Assembly (NCBI GenBank): GCA_017506865.1
Contig: JAFCMP010000190.1
Span: forward strand, 806,001-870,000
DNA: 64,000 nt
Direction of reading: 5' to 3'
From: Tribonema minus
Taxonomy: Eukaryota; Sar; Xanthophyceae; Tribonematales; Tribonemataceae
Both the position numbers and the translations under genes were made by a program. This document shows, in pieces, positions 35,101 through 45,879 of the stretch; within the stretch, counting starts at the first letter, position 1, and each line of letters opens with the position of its first letter. Under the pieces are notes generated by a model. That model saw only the letters and a program-made list of their open reading frames with translations. It was not told where the DNA came from and did no database searches.

Positions 35101-38100
35101 TGAACTCTCTGCTGTGGTGCTTGACTGCCTGTGTATGTCTGAACTGCCTGCTATACCTGCAGATCTACAATGAGCAGATCAACGACCTGCTATGCCCGGC
35201 GAGCACCAACGTGCGCATCGTGTCGGACAAGCGCGACGGCGTGGCGGTGGTGGGCAACAAGTCGGAGGTCGTCATCAGCCCGCAGCAGGTGACTCTCCTG
35301 CCCCTGCCGGTGTGAATTGTGGCAGTTTGAGCGCTGTGCATACATCTCTCGCTGTGTGGGGATGACTTTTAAATCGTGCAGCATGACGCACTTGTGCACG
35401 GGATGGCACGTGCGTCTGTGAGTGGCAGCTATAGGTTGTCGCGTAGCAAGAGCAGCTTTCACCGCTTCAAGGCAACAAGTCGGAGGTCGTAATCAGTCCG
35501 CAGCAGGTGGCGCTCCCGCGCCTGGCGGTACAAGCGACTTCGCGGCAGCTTGGGCGCTGTGCACACGTATCACGCGCTGTATGACTTGAATTCTGTATAT
35601 GTGCGGTGGCGCGGCGTGCTTGTGCACGGGATGGCGCGTGCGCGCTGCCCGTGAGTGGCGACTGCATGTTGCTGTGTAGTAAAAGCAGCGCCAACCACTT
35701 GCAGTTCATGGCACGACACTTGTGCGCTTTGACACGCAACAACAGCCATGGGGCAATGTGCGCCCTCAAAGCCCACCATCACCAAGCGCGGCTGCTTTGA
35801 ACGCAATGCCAAGTTGGCAGCAGACCACTTGCACCTTGAATCTGGCTCGTGCGCATCCTCTTTAGGAGCACGCAGGACACAGGCATAAACCTGAGCCTCT
35901 GCCACCTGCATCGAAACTCTCACTACGATGCCTGTTTGCAGCGTAGCGTGGATGTCGATGATGCTCATCTGCGCTGCCGCCGCCGCGCCGCACGCGCCGC
36001 CCACGACAGGTGTACGCCCTGATCTCCGCGGGCGAGGCGCAGCGCCACATCGGTGCGACCGACGCCAACAAGAACTCCTCGCGCAGCCACACCATCTTCC
36101 GGATGACGGTGAGCGAGCGGCGCCGGAGTGTAACTTCAACTTGAGTTCAACTTCAACTTGATGTTCAACTTGATGTATGGTGGGTGCTGAGCAAAATCTG
36201 ACTTCAACTAGCGCGTTTGGTCTTGTCCGACGTCAACCAGTGCGATCCGCCTGGTGGGCCGTAGAAACCGCTGACACATCTGCTGCAACGGCCGCTGTGC
36301 GCTTTGGCGTTCGTAGTGCCATGCGATCATGTTGGGCAATGCTCGCACGCAGCCATCAGAGCCATGGATCCGGCCATATCATGACCCGATTTAATGGCGG
36401 AAGAGACTCATGCCCACTGTCATGGCATTCATCACTAGCACCCGCCTGACCTTCAATGTGGACACATATCCTCAGCTGATACGACTTGTAACTCCGTCGG
36501 TGTGCAGATCGAGAGCCGCGCTCGTGACGGCGGCAGCGGCAAGCAGCGCAGCCGCGTGTCAACACTCAGCCTGGTGGACCTGGCGGGGTCGGAGAGCGCC
36601 AAGCTGTCCAACACGCGCGGCGAGCGCCAGCTCGAGGGCGCCTTCATCAACAGGAGCTTGGTGAGGGCAATTCATATATGTACATGCATGCGCCTCTCAA
36701 ATCACAGGGCTCGGGACTTGTCGTCATCACCTGATCTGCGAACTGAGCATGCGTAGGAGCTGCCTAACCCTAACCCTAAGCCCACCAGTTTGCCAAACCG
36801 TTTGATTGCGGACGAAGTGAGACAGACAGGAGAGGTGTTTTGTTTCTTCACTTCACCGCGTCACGTGGGCGAGGAAGTCAACTCCGCCACTGTGTGCGTA
36901 TCACGTGCTCCGCGGTCAACGCCATATAACCCTAACCCCTACCCAGCAGTGCAGATCACACGCCATGGGGCTCTGCGCCGACAGTAGTAGATCATCACCA
37001 AGAAGCAAGAGCATGGAGCTTCAGTTGACTGCCAAGTACGCCATGTGGGCGTCCGCAGTTCTGACAGTGATACATATGCGCGCGCGGCCATCACAGTTGT
37101 GCTGACCACAGCGCGTCTCCGCGTCTGCCGCCGCAGCTGACCTTGGGTCACATCATCTACAAGCTCACGGAGGAGGACCGCTCCGGCCGCGCCAATGAAG
37201 GTCAGCGCAAGTTCACCCATACTTACCTACCCCAGTGAGCTGGTGGCATGCATGGACATGGCCACGCGCATTAACTCGGTACACGTACAAAGCAATCACG
37301 TGTATGCATATAACATGGTACACGTACAATGCAATTACGTGTATGGTAGGTTTATTTGCACAAGCCCGTGTCACCGTAGCACTCCTGACTTTGACATATC
37401 AAACGCAATACCTGCCAGCTGTGGTCATAATTCGCTGTGCCTGAACAATGTTACAGCGGACCAACTGGAATGAGAGAGCGCCCGACTTTTCACTCTATGC
37501 GCCAGGAAGCCAACCGCATTAACAGCAGCGGCATTGCTAGTCACGCATCGCATCGACACAAGCAAAGGCAGTAAGTTATTGCCCTTGTCTCATGAGCACT
37601 GTCTAGCGAGAGCAGCTGATCTGGCTGCCCCATGACTGGTATCACGCATTTTTGAGCAGCACGCCCGTCGCGCTTGATGCTGAAGCTGATGAGCGCACCT
37701 TAGGGTTAGGGTTACACAGTGACAGCGCTCAGACAGTCATCATCATGCACCGTCACGTGAGAGCACGTGACCCCGGCGGCTCCGTTTCGATCTTTGTTGA
37801 GGTGTTCAAGGAGATGACTGTGTCCTTCATGGCAATCAATTCTTGTGAAAGTGACATCATACAGAGATTGCGTGTGACTGACCTTGCGCGACTACTTCTA
37901 TTCCATTTCCGTCAGGACACCACAATGTGCACTCCAGTCCCATGGCAGCTTTAGAGGCAAAACATTGCACGGGTTTTGGGCAATGCCATCGTTCAAACAG
38001 CGCCTCAACGCACTCGCGCCCGCCCGCCCGCTCCTGGCCCGCTGCATGCGCGCAAGCGCCGCCCCTTGCAGATTTCGATGATAACTTTGGGTTAGGGTTA

Positions 38101-41100
38101 GGTTTAGGGTTTCGGTGAGCCGTGCCACGACTTGAAGTATCACACCCTTCATGATGGCAGGAGAGCCACAATTGCACCGTCATGTTCAACTCCGGTCACA
38201 GCATATTTTGTAAGATCAAACTGGTACACGGTCATCACCAAGCCCTCATATGACATGATCTTGACAGCGTCTCAACGTGCACGGTCCGCCCGCCCGCGTC
38301 CTGCGCCGCAGACTTCCAGAAGCACCTGCCGTGCCGCGACTCGAAGCTGACACGTCCTTCATGCGGTAGGAAAGTGACAATGATGATGCCATTATTATTC
38401 AAACTCAGTCAAAACGACCTTTGCCAAATCAAGGCCGATTTATGTTCATCCAGGCCTCCGCATGCTACACACATACATGCATGATCTTGACGGCGTCTCA
38501 ATACACGCGCCCGCCCTGCTCGCCCGCCTATGTATCTTGTGCAGCAGACTTCCAGAAGCACCTGCCGTACCGCGACTCGAAGCTGACGCGCCTGCTGCAG
38601 CCGTCGCTCGGCGGCAACGCGCAGATAGCAATCATCTGCACCGTCTCGCCCGCCGCTGCCAACGTGGAGGAGACGCGCAACACGCTCAAGTTCGCGAGCC
38701 GCGCCAAGAGGATGCGCAACACGGCGCGGGTGAGCCAACCTTAACAAGTGCTTGAAGCACCCGCAGCAGTGCGCATGCGCGCACTGAGCATAGCGTTCTG
38801 CGCCGGGTTGGGGCGCTCGTGGGTGTAAATGCCCGGGCATGTGCTCAGCACCGTTTGCTGTGCTCTTTATGCCTGCTGCGCCGAGCGGATGCGCATTTTC
38901 ATCTTCATGTTGCAGGCGGCGCAGCAGTGGGCAGCGCACAAGCTTCGTGCGCGTTATTAAACTGGTCGTGCTGTTTTGTGGTGACAAGGCATCCACGCTG
39001 AGCGCATGGCTGTACGCAGTCCTGATGCGGTAACATTTGACGGCTCGTAGCAGTGCGCGAAGCTGGAACTATGAGCAGGCGCGTGGAGGAGGTCATGTGA
39101 CGGCTCGTAGCAGTGCGCGAAGCTGGAACTACGAGCAGGCCCGTGGAGGAGGTGGATGCTGAGCCACGCTCTTTCTTTGACGTACTGCAAAATGGTTGGA
39201 GTGCCACGAAAGGCAAGCTGCCACCGAAGATGATGTGCCAATAGATGTGACAAGCCATGAGATGTGACATGCCACAGGTGACTTGCCTGCAAGGGCGCTT
39301 GAGGTTACTCGCCACCAAAGGTGACGCGCCACTTGAGGTGACTCGCCGCCAAAGTGATGCGCCACTCGAGGTGACTCGCCACCAAAGTGATGCGCCAGTA
39401 GAGGTGACTTGCCATTATGTAAGAGGTGACACGCCACCTGAAGTGACTTGCCACTAGGCTGTTGACTTGCCTGTAGATGTGACTCGCCACTTGAGGTGGC
39501 TCGCCACCACAGGTGATGCACCACTTGGGGTGACTTTCCACTGGAGATGACACGTCACCGGAGGTGACAGGCCACTAGCTGTGACGCGCCACTACTGTAG
39601 AGCCCGTGCCACCGGAATTGCCTTTCACAAGAGGTGACATGCCACCTGTGGCGACGTGTCACTTGCTGATGCGCAACAACAGCGCAGTCAAGCCAACGGG
39701 TCAGAGGTTGGCCAACCTGTACTGCCGATTGAAGTGCATGCCTTCAAGGGGAGTACAATAGGGCACCGATGCCACTGTTGCGGAGGCTAGGCTGCGAAGT
39801 AGTATGGATGACAATTTTTTCTTGGTCGAGTGATTCGTACTGCATTGTCAGTGACCAGCACGCCACCAAGGCCCCTCCGCGTACCACATGGGCCATCCTG
39901 GGCATTATCGCGCCGCGCGTGCAAGTCAATCAGAAGCACAACGTGGCGATGCCGTATGGAAGTGATCGTCAAAGTGTACAAGGTACGTTCAGTCTGGTCT
40001 GGCAAGCTTGACATGAGCCATCTGGACAAACATGTCCGTGCCTTAAGGGTAAATTTAATTTAATTCATATCGGTCATGCACCCTCTCACCTCGGCTGCGC
40101 CCCGCGCCGAACGCTGCTGCAGAAGTCACCCTCTTTACTTACAGTTGAACTACATTGCTCAGGTGGTTGAAGTACGTGCGCTCCCCTCATCATCGCGCCC
40201 CGCGCGCCGCATGCGTGCACGCTCACGCCCGCTCACGACACGTCAACGACATGCTCATGCAACGCTGAGCGCTGCTGCAGCGAACTGTAACTGATTATAC
40301 TTCCTGAAGTACTTGGAATGCAAAGATGAAGTACCCCCCCTCACCACCGCGCCCCGCACGCGCCCGCGCTCGGCAGGTCAACGACGTGCTGGACCAGGAC
40401 ACGCTGCTGCGCAAGTACCGCGAGGAGATCTCCAACCTGCGCGAGCAGCTGGCGGAGGCGCGCGCCGCGGCGTCGCACGGCGGCGGCGGCGGCGGCAGCG
40501 GCGGCGGCGGCGCGCACTCGCACCAGGGCAGCAGCGAGCTCAGCCTGGACGGCCTCACCATAGACTCGGAGGACGAGTCGGAAATACAGGTACATGGAAA
40601 CGAATCAGAATATCGTAGAGCTTTAGGTGACAAGGTGCGATTAGCAGCGAGTGCCTTCCGCCATAGTGAAGTGGTCTCGCGAGCGCTCTTGCCCTGCTGT
40701 GACTCATTTTGAAGCTATTTGCGGAGGCATGCGCGCAGTCGCGCTCTCGCAACGGTTGCCCACAAGTGGAGGCGCGACGGCCGTGTGGAGCGCTGCCGAA
40801 GCCGGTAGAGGCGTGTCTCATCCTCAGGCCATGTGCCAGTGCTCGACGGCGCCCCGTTGGGCAGGCAGCGCACCCTGGAGTTGCCTGCAGCGGCTTCGCT
40901 CAGAACATGGCGCACGCGCCTGCTGCGCGCGCACTTATGTGAACCGGCAAGGCTTCCGGCCGCTGGTTGCTGACTCATCATGCGCGATGGCGGCTCACCC
41001 CCTGCCCACTCTCATCCTCTCCAGGCCCGCACCAACAGCTTGACAACGCCGTCCGAAAGCTACTCAAAGAGGCTGGAAGGTGACTTGATGTGCTGACTGC

Positions 41101-42990
41101 TGTGCTGACTCGGCTCTTGCTCCCGCTGCCTCCTCCGCAGCTGCAAAACGCCATCTCGCATCTGGAGCGCCTCATCCTCAAGTCGCGCATTCAGGCCCCC
41201 GAGAGCCCCCTCTCCGGCAGCGCGCGTAGCCGCACGCTGCCCGCCTCCGGACCCAGCAGCCCGGATGTCGACCTCTTCTTCAGGGCGCGCAAGCCCGTGC
41301 ACTTCGGCAGCAGCGGCGGCGCGGCGGCGCAGCTGCGGATGTCCGCGCCACCCAGGTCAGTGCTCAGTCCGGTAGGCTTATAGGCGGTTTTGCGTGCGTG
41401 GCAGTGGCGGCATGGGTGTGCTTTGCGATCGGGTAACGGTGCTGCAAATGCGGCCGTGTTAGGGCGCATGGGCGCTGGCGATGCGGGGGCGAAACGGTGA
41501 TGCCGCCATAGGTGCGGCGACGGCATTTGACTTGAGCTCAGCATTCGGACAGCCCCAGCAGCGTATGTTGCTGCTGACCCCATGATCACGTGGACCTTCC
41601 TCCAAGAAGGCAGTGGTGGCGCTTGGTACGCACCAGCTGCTGACTGCGCGCCTGCGCCACCGCCATGCGCCACCGCCGTCACCGCACCCAACCACCGCCG
41701 TCGTCAAGTCAGACAAAATGCGGCTGACCAGTGACCACCTTCTCAATGTGGGACACTGTCCGATGCTCGGGGCGAGCCACTCTGAGCACTGCTGCTGCCG
41801 CGATGACCGCATCGCAGGCCCGCCACAGCGACGGGGGCAGGGGTGAGCGGCGCGGCGCTGCCGCCTCCGTCGCCGAGCCACAAGGCGGTGTCGCCGCGGC
41901 CACCGCCGCGCGCGCCGCGCACGCGCTCCCGCGAAGCTTTCGCCGTGGACGCGGAGGACGAATCGGGCGGCGGCGGCCGCGGCGTGTTTGAGATAGGCGC
42001 CGAGCTAGAGCGCGTGCACACGGAGCTGCGGGAGTTCCTGCAGCGGAAGCGGCGGCAGCGCGGCGGCGCGGCAGCGGCGGCGGCGGCGGCGGCGCGCAGC
42101 CCCGCGGAGCGGCGCTACGACCAGGTGCGGCGCGCGCGCGCGTGTGCAGGGGTGAATGGTGTGGTGGGTAGGTTTGTGGGTCTATGAGTCGGCGCGTGCT
42201 TTGCGCAGTCATATGTCGGTGTCTGTGCACCAATACATACTGCATCACTGCTTGTTTTGAGAGTATGCCTGTTTTGCGGTAAAGGACCTGCTGAGCAGCG
42301 CTGCCCACAGGCAGGCTACATAGGCGCTGGAAGTCGCCGCGTGCGGCGTTCCCCCTGACTCAGCACGGCGATCGCTGTTCGCTGAGCTACTGTGACGTGC
42401 TGCCAGGGCTTTGCGCGACCAGGGACCAGGGCTGTTGTGCGCTCGCGCATCACATCGTCCAGTAGCTATGTGCCACGTGCTTGATCGCACTTCGCACTAG
42501 TCGCTGGCACCGCCTTGCAGCATGATGGCGGTACCAGCCAGCAGGCAGATTGTCCTCTACGTCAAGTGCCCTAGATTCTGATGCATGCTGTTCCCTCCTC
42601 CCCGCCCAGTACACACACTTGAGCATTCAACACCCAATCCTAATACTATGACGTTCACGCATTCACTGAATCCCAATACTATGTACCAACCCCCCCCCCT
42701 ACCTATGCCTCAACGCTCAGGGCGACGCGGACAACGGCTCCGACGAGCTGCTCAGCGACACGGCGCCGTCGTCGCAGCACAGCCGCGCGACCGCCGCTGC
42801 CGCCGGCGGCGCGGACTCCGGCGGCGACTACGTGGCGGTGCTCGAGCGCATGGAGCGCGCGCAGCGCGCGCTGGAGGCGGACAACGCGGCGCTGCGCGCG
42901 GAGGTCGCGCGCCTGTCGGCCGTCCTGCTCGCGCGTGAGACGGAGCTGCTGGCGCTCAAGGGGGTCGCGGCGGACGAGGAGATGTTCTGA
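32169..42990 (+). CDS. Kinesin-7 (CENP-E-like) motor protein, 745 aa, 14 exons
   Basis: This is a plus-end microtubule motor with an N-terminal motor domain, probably mitotic. Exons are 32169-32363, 32579-32695, 33070-33234, 34022-34105, 34734-34781, 35163-35288, 36010-36108, 36508-36660, 37137-37200, 38548-38729, 40377-40589, 41141-41355, 41818-42124 and 42721-42990. The sum is 746 codons and all phases agree. After a Ser-rich 60-residue leader come VCVRIRPLN, the P-loop [15 protein letters not shown] (Walker A), [14 protein letters not shown], switch [12 protein letters not shown], switch [40 protein letters not shown] and ISRAKR-like [11 protein letters not shown]. The neck [20 protein letters not shown] is typical of kinesin-7. 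The stalk is short with Gly/Ala-rich linkers and ends in a coiled coil ([20 protein letters not shown]) and TGA. At 745 aa it is much shorter than animal CENP-E, like algal and plant short members. Introns 3, 4, 5, 6, 9 and 10 contain local duplications, most including splice junctions. Confidence 0.93.
33190..33760 (+). repeat. ~190-bp triplication spanning kinesin exon 3 donor edge
   Basis: CATGGCAGCGTTCTGGCGTACGGGCAGACGAGCACG-GTG (end of exon 3, P-loop codons plus donor) at about 33198 recurs near 33389 and 33577. The downstream text (CGGACGCGGACTTCACTCTGTGAGCAC and GACAGCAGCGCTCTGA) repeats with it, and a partial fourth unit lies near 33735. Confidence 0.9.
34515..34740 (+). repeat. ~118-bp duplication upstream of kinesin exon 5
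   Basis: ACAAGAGCAGTGTCTCACTTGATCATGAATTTCCT and CTTGAACATGCATCGACT text at about 34517-34580 recurs in related form at about 34636-34700, directly before the exon 5 acceptor. Confidence 0.7.
34950..35165 (+). repeat. ~59-bp tandem repeat reaching the kinesin exon 6 acceptor
   Basis: TGTGGTGCTTGACTGCCTGTATATGTCTGAACTGCCTGCTGAACTCTCTGC-type units begin near 34950, 35000, 35059 and 35118. The last one ends CTGCCTGCTATACCTGCAG, which is the functional acceptor, so the repeat itself supplies the splice site. Confidence 0.8.
35250..35530 (+). repeat. Copy of kinesin exon 6 donor edge in intron 6
   Basis: GGCAACAAGTCGGAGGTCGTCATCAGCCCGCAGCAG|GTG at 35252-35291 is copied at about 35469-35510 (214 bp downstream) with the donor and flanking CCTGCCGGT/CCTGGCGGT text. 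Confidence 0.88.
36762..36943 (+). repeat. Two interstitial CCCTAA tracts in kinesin intron 8
   Basis: CCTAACCCTAACCCTAAG lies at 36762-36779, and ATAACCCTAACCCCTACCC lies at about 36926-36944. Confidence 0.7.
37699..38113 (+). repeat. Two interstitial TTAGGG tracts in kinesin intron 9
   Basis: TTAGGGTTAGGGTTA lies at about 37700, and TGGGTTAGGGTTAGGTTTAGGGTTT at about 38088-38113. Confidence 0.7.
37975..38600 (+). repeat. Copies of kinesin exon 10 acceptor edge in intron 9
   Basis: GCGCCGCAGACTTCCAGAAGCACCTGCCGTGCCGCGACTCGAAGCTGACACG at about 38307-38358 copies the exon 10 start (38548 on). A more decayed copy lies near 38060-38165 (GAGCCGTGCCACGACTTGAAG). Upstream text (GATCTTGACGGCGTCTCAA and GCGCCCGCCCGC) repeats with it at about 230-240 bp spacing. 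Confidence 0.85.
39039..39158 (+). repeat. 60-bp direct tandem duplication in kinesin intron 10
   Basis: GACGGCTCGTAGCAGTGCGC and its following 40 bp are repeated exactly 60 bp later with only a few differences. Confidence 0.9.
39242..39670 (+). repeat. GGTGACTCGCCAC minisatellite in kinesin intron 10
   Basis: More than 20 degenerate units of about 17-18 bp of the type GAGGTGACTCGCCACCAAA or GAGGTGACACGCCAC run over 430 bp. Half-units contain GTGAC and GCCAC spaced alike, giving a two-step periodicity. Confidence 0.9.
40070..40400 (+). repeat. Copy of kinesin exon 11 acceptor edge in intron 10
   Basis: CATCATCGCGCCCCGCGCGC...CGACACGTCAACGACATGCTC at about 40188-40257 parallels TCACCACCGCGCCCCGCACGC...CGGCAGGTCAACGACGTGCTG at about 40341-40391. 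A partial earlier copy lies near 40080-40125. Confidence 0.75.
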
Positions 42991-44517
42991 GATGCGGGGG
43001 GGGTGCGCGTCTTTGGGGCGCGCTTCGCTGCGTGTCTGGGCTGCTGCTGCGGCGGCTGCCGCGCCCTCCTCTGTGTCGCGCGCGCGTGCGTGCCGTCGGG
43101 GCAGAGTCCAGGCTCTTTGAGAGCGGGGACCGCGCCTCGTCGCACGCGTTCCGAGGGGTTTCAGCAGGGCGTCGTTTAGCTCAAGCAATTCCAAGGCAAT
43201 GAGTACGCCGCGTACAAATCTGGTAGAGGCACAGGCAGCCTGAGCGGCATCGTGTCCTGACGCAGACCACGTCACGCAGTAGATGTCCTGCGCGCGCGCT
43301 GTGTTTTGGGCGGAGACGCTTGTGCGCAGTGCACGGTCTGCTGCTCTCTCAGAGCCGCGCCAGCCCCTGATATGTTTTGCCAGACCTCGTCGCAGTGGTC
43401 GCGCAGTCTAGAGCGAGCGGCGCTTTCCCTCAGCCTGCGCATCTGCAGTTTTCGCAGCCAGCGAGGCGCGTCAGGCTGCGGCATGCATAATGCTGAGGCA
43501 TGCGCCGAGCTCGATCGCAGCGCGAGCAGCAAGCGTGTGCGTTGTCGTATCGGCGCTTTGGCGGCGGTCTTCAACTCAGCATTACCCCTGGCTGAGCACT
43601 GATCACTGGCTACGGAGCTCATGCTCACGCATCACGGGGAGCTACAGCACTGCTCGCCCGCCCCCGTCGCTCCGTGCCTGTCCTCTTTTCAGCGGCTGCG
43701 CATGTTGGCGCAGCCTGCAAACCTCTGTATGCGTCTGCCTATACTTGGTGTGTGTGTGATGCGGCACTGTTGTGGGGGAGAGCCGGGCGGCCTGTTTCAG
43801 TTCAGTTTGTTCGACATACAGTAGTCTTGTGACAAAGCACTTGCAAATATTCACACCACATTTGTACAGCCAGCACTGCACATTATCGTGTGATGTTCGT
43901 CTTCTCCTTCATTGAGCATGGCTCAAATGAGGGCTTTGCGTCCAGCACGACGCATTCGTGCTTGCTTTGTGCTCGACCAGTGATTGCATCAGTCTCAATA
44001 CATTGCTCCCCCATCTACCTCTTGCTTGTTATCTGATGCACACCCGCTGAAGGCGTACTGGTCCGACTCAGGTCTTCCCCGCGTTTAGCACGGCCGCAGT
44101 GCTCAGCATACTGCACTCCAAACCTTTTGCGCTTCTTGACAAACCTGCCACGCAACAGCCGCTCCACACCATTGCATCATGCCTTGCACACATATCGACA
44201 CACCTTAATGGCGTCGCAGTTGCCCACCGATTCATGCATAAAGCGCTCACATGACACCGTGCACATATATGCCGCCAACTCAAACCCACGCCAATCAAGG
44301 CTCACTGGCTGCAGTCACAGCTCTGCACATGCATTGCATCGTACCATCCACGCTGCTCTTGGGTGAGATTGTAAGGTTGAACATAGTGACGTGTTGAATG
44401 TATTGAAAGCAAAGAGTGTAGTCTGCAATATGACGGTTGATGTGTCGAGACCAAAGTCCAATACTTCTACTTCTATATCATTATAGACCACACTCTCTGA
44501 CACACTGCCCCTGTTGC
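42991..44517. other. Intergenic: kinesin 3' flank
   Basis: No protein-coding gene recognised. The ORFs here lack domain features and codon consistency. The region should begin with the kinesin 3' UTR and ends where a mobile-element relic starts. Confidence 0.5.
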
Positions 44518-44890
44518 AGGTGCCGCAGCAGTCCTAGGACCTGGAGCACTGGCTATACATGTTGCCTGCAGCAGCTGCCATTGGTGCTGCTGCCTCAGAG
44601 TCTGACGCCGCAGGGGCAGGTAGAATATGCGCTGCAGCTGCTGCTGCTGCTGCTGCTGCCTCTAATGCTGAAGCAGCTGCTGCTGCCGCCGGAGTAGTTG
44701 CGCGGTGCGCTGCTGCTGCCGCTGCCGCTGGTGCCGCCTGTGCTGCCACCGCGACCACTGATCCAGCGGCAGCTGCGCCGTGTGCCACCAGAATGGCTGC
44801 GCCATTGTCAATTATCGTCAACTTGGCGGCTGGCACTGGAGCGGCTGTGCCGCCTGCCTCTGCCGCTAGTGCTGTAACGGCCGCCGCCGG
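44518..44890 (-). mobile_element. Inverted relic of the Ala-rich segment of the non-LTR element
   Basis: On the minus strand this segment reads AAAAGS-VAVAAQAAPAAAAAAA, H-ATTPAAAAAA and further Ala-rich text. It matches the plus-strand Ala-rich linker at about 49260-49665 of the large ORF in both DNA and protein. The match includes non-Ala landmarks such as AAQAAPAAAA, H-ATTPAA and the 3' block CTGCGGCACCTGCAACAGG. Homology stops abruptly near 44518 and about 44890. It is a truncated, inverted copy from the same or a sister family. Confidence 0.75.
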
Positions 44891-44994
44891 GGCGGCGGCG
44901 GCAGCTAGCTGCGCCAGGCAGTTTGATTCGATGCGATGTTTGGTTTGTCACGATGCATACTCTGAACTGCTGGTGCAGCTGCGAGCTGCAATGC

Positions 44995-45450
44995 CTACTC
45001 GCTGTTGTGCGCGTCGCCTGCATCGCCCTCGCCACCAAACCTGCGCAGCTCCGGCACATCTGTGAGATGCTTGCACAACTCAAGCAAGCACGCTGCCTCT
45101 GCTGTGCTCCACTGGTCCACAAAAATGACAACCTTGTCTTGCGTTGTGCAGATGGTGCTGTGTATCTCATCGGACGATCTGCTGTACATGGCTGCAATGG
45201 CGTGCGGCAGCTTGTCCTCGGGCCAGAGTGTCGCCGCGATGATGTTGTGCCGCAGCTGAGAGTGACGCTTGAGGTAGCGACGCCACCGCGCAGACCGTTC
45301 ACTTTCCATCATTCCTCCCTTCGCCTCAATCTTCTCGATCAGGCCGCGGCAGTGAAGCATGCCCTGCACCCTCATCAGCAGGCCGTTTGTCGCCTCCAAC
45401 TCTCGTGTTAGCAACTCCGTCTGCGAACCGTGATGAGCGACAAATGGCAT
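44995..45450 (-). CDS. Unrecognised minus-strand ORF (possible element remnant)
   Basis: A 151-codon ORF reads MPFVAHHGSQTELLTRELEA, with later segments such as IEKIEAKGGMMESERSARWR and LPHAIAAMYSRSSDEI. Codon usage looks protein-like and there is little simple sequence, yet I cannot assign a family. It directly precedes the inverted Ala-rich relic on the same strand, so it may be part of that decayed element. A weak pattern similarity (MPFV, then QT and an EL pair) exists with the minus-strand ORF at 51706-52194, which might mean paralogous fragments. Confidence 0.3.
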   Translation of the reverse strand: MPFVAHHGSQTELLTRELEATNGLLMRVQGMLHCRGLIEKIEAKGGMMESERSARWRRYLKRHSQLRHNIIAATLWPEDKLPHAIAAMYSRSSDEIHSTICTTQDKVVIFVDQWSTAEAACLLELCKHLTDVPELRRFGGEGDAGDAHNSE

Positions 45451-45550
45451 ATAGAGAGCATGTCAAAGTTGTTCTACCACAGGCACGCAGGGGTTAGATA
45501 CTGTCGTCCATGCCATGCAGCTGGCAATGCCTCATGCGTCAACTTGTCTA

Positions 45551-45604
45551 TAGAACTTGAGTATAACTTGTTGAGTTTTGTACAAGTATGATGAGATAGT
45601 ACAC
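45551..45604 (+). repeat. 54-bp direct repeat, left copy
   Basis: TAGAACTTGAGTATAACTTG and onward is identical over 54 bp to 51569-51622. It sits immediately left of a 73-bp repeat that is itself duplicated beyond the ORF. Confidence 0.95.
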
Positions 45605-45677
45605 CTTACAGCTAGATGCGAATCATCTGGGCTTTTTCGCGCCCTGAGCGAGAATTAATAAAAAGTACACTGTACAG
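45605..45677 (+). repeat. 73-bp direct repeat, left copy
   Basis: CTTACAGCTAGATGCGAATC continues through GGGCTTTTTCGCGCCCTGAG and ends AAAAAGTACACTGTACAG. It differs at one base from 51146-51218. GGGC-TTTTTC-GCCC may form a short stem, and GTACA-C-TGTAC is palindromic. Confidence 0.95.
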
Positions 45678-45879
45678 GTACACATATACTAGTAGGCCTC
45701 CACGAGATGCGGATAGGTATGTAGCTGTAGCATGTAGCACCATGGCGTAGCAGAGATCATGAAAAGAATATCATGGCGGCGGCGGGAGGCCCGTATTGCC
45801 AACTCTGAATCAGCGCAGAAATGCAAGGAATCCGATCTAGCGTGCGCACAAGCGCAGGATATTAGCACCAGTGCTGCAG

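Noticed and set aside
39242-39670. Possible CRISPR-like array
   Set aside because: Units are short, degenerate and contiguous without unique spacers, and sit in a eukaryotic intron; this is a minisatellite.
44559-45065. Plus-strand Ala-rich ORF of 168 codons
   Set aside because: It is the complement of an inverted fragment of the element's Ala-rich linker; GCA/GCT repeats stay open in several frames.
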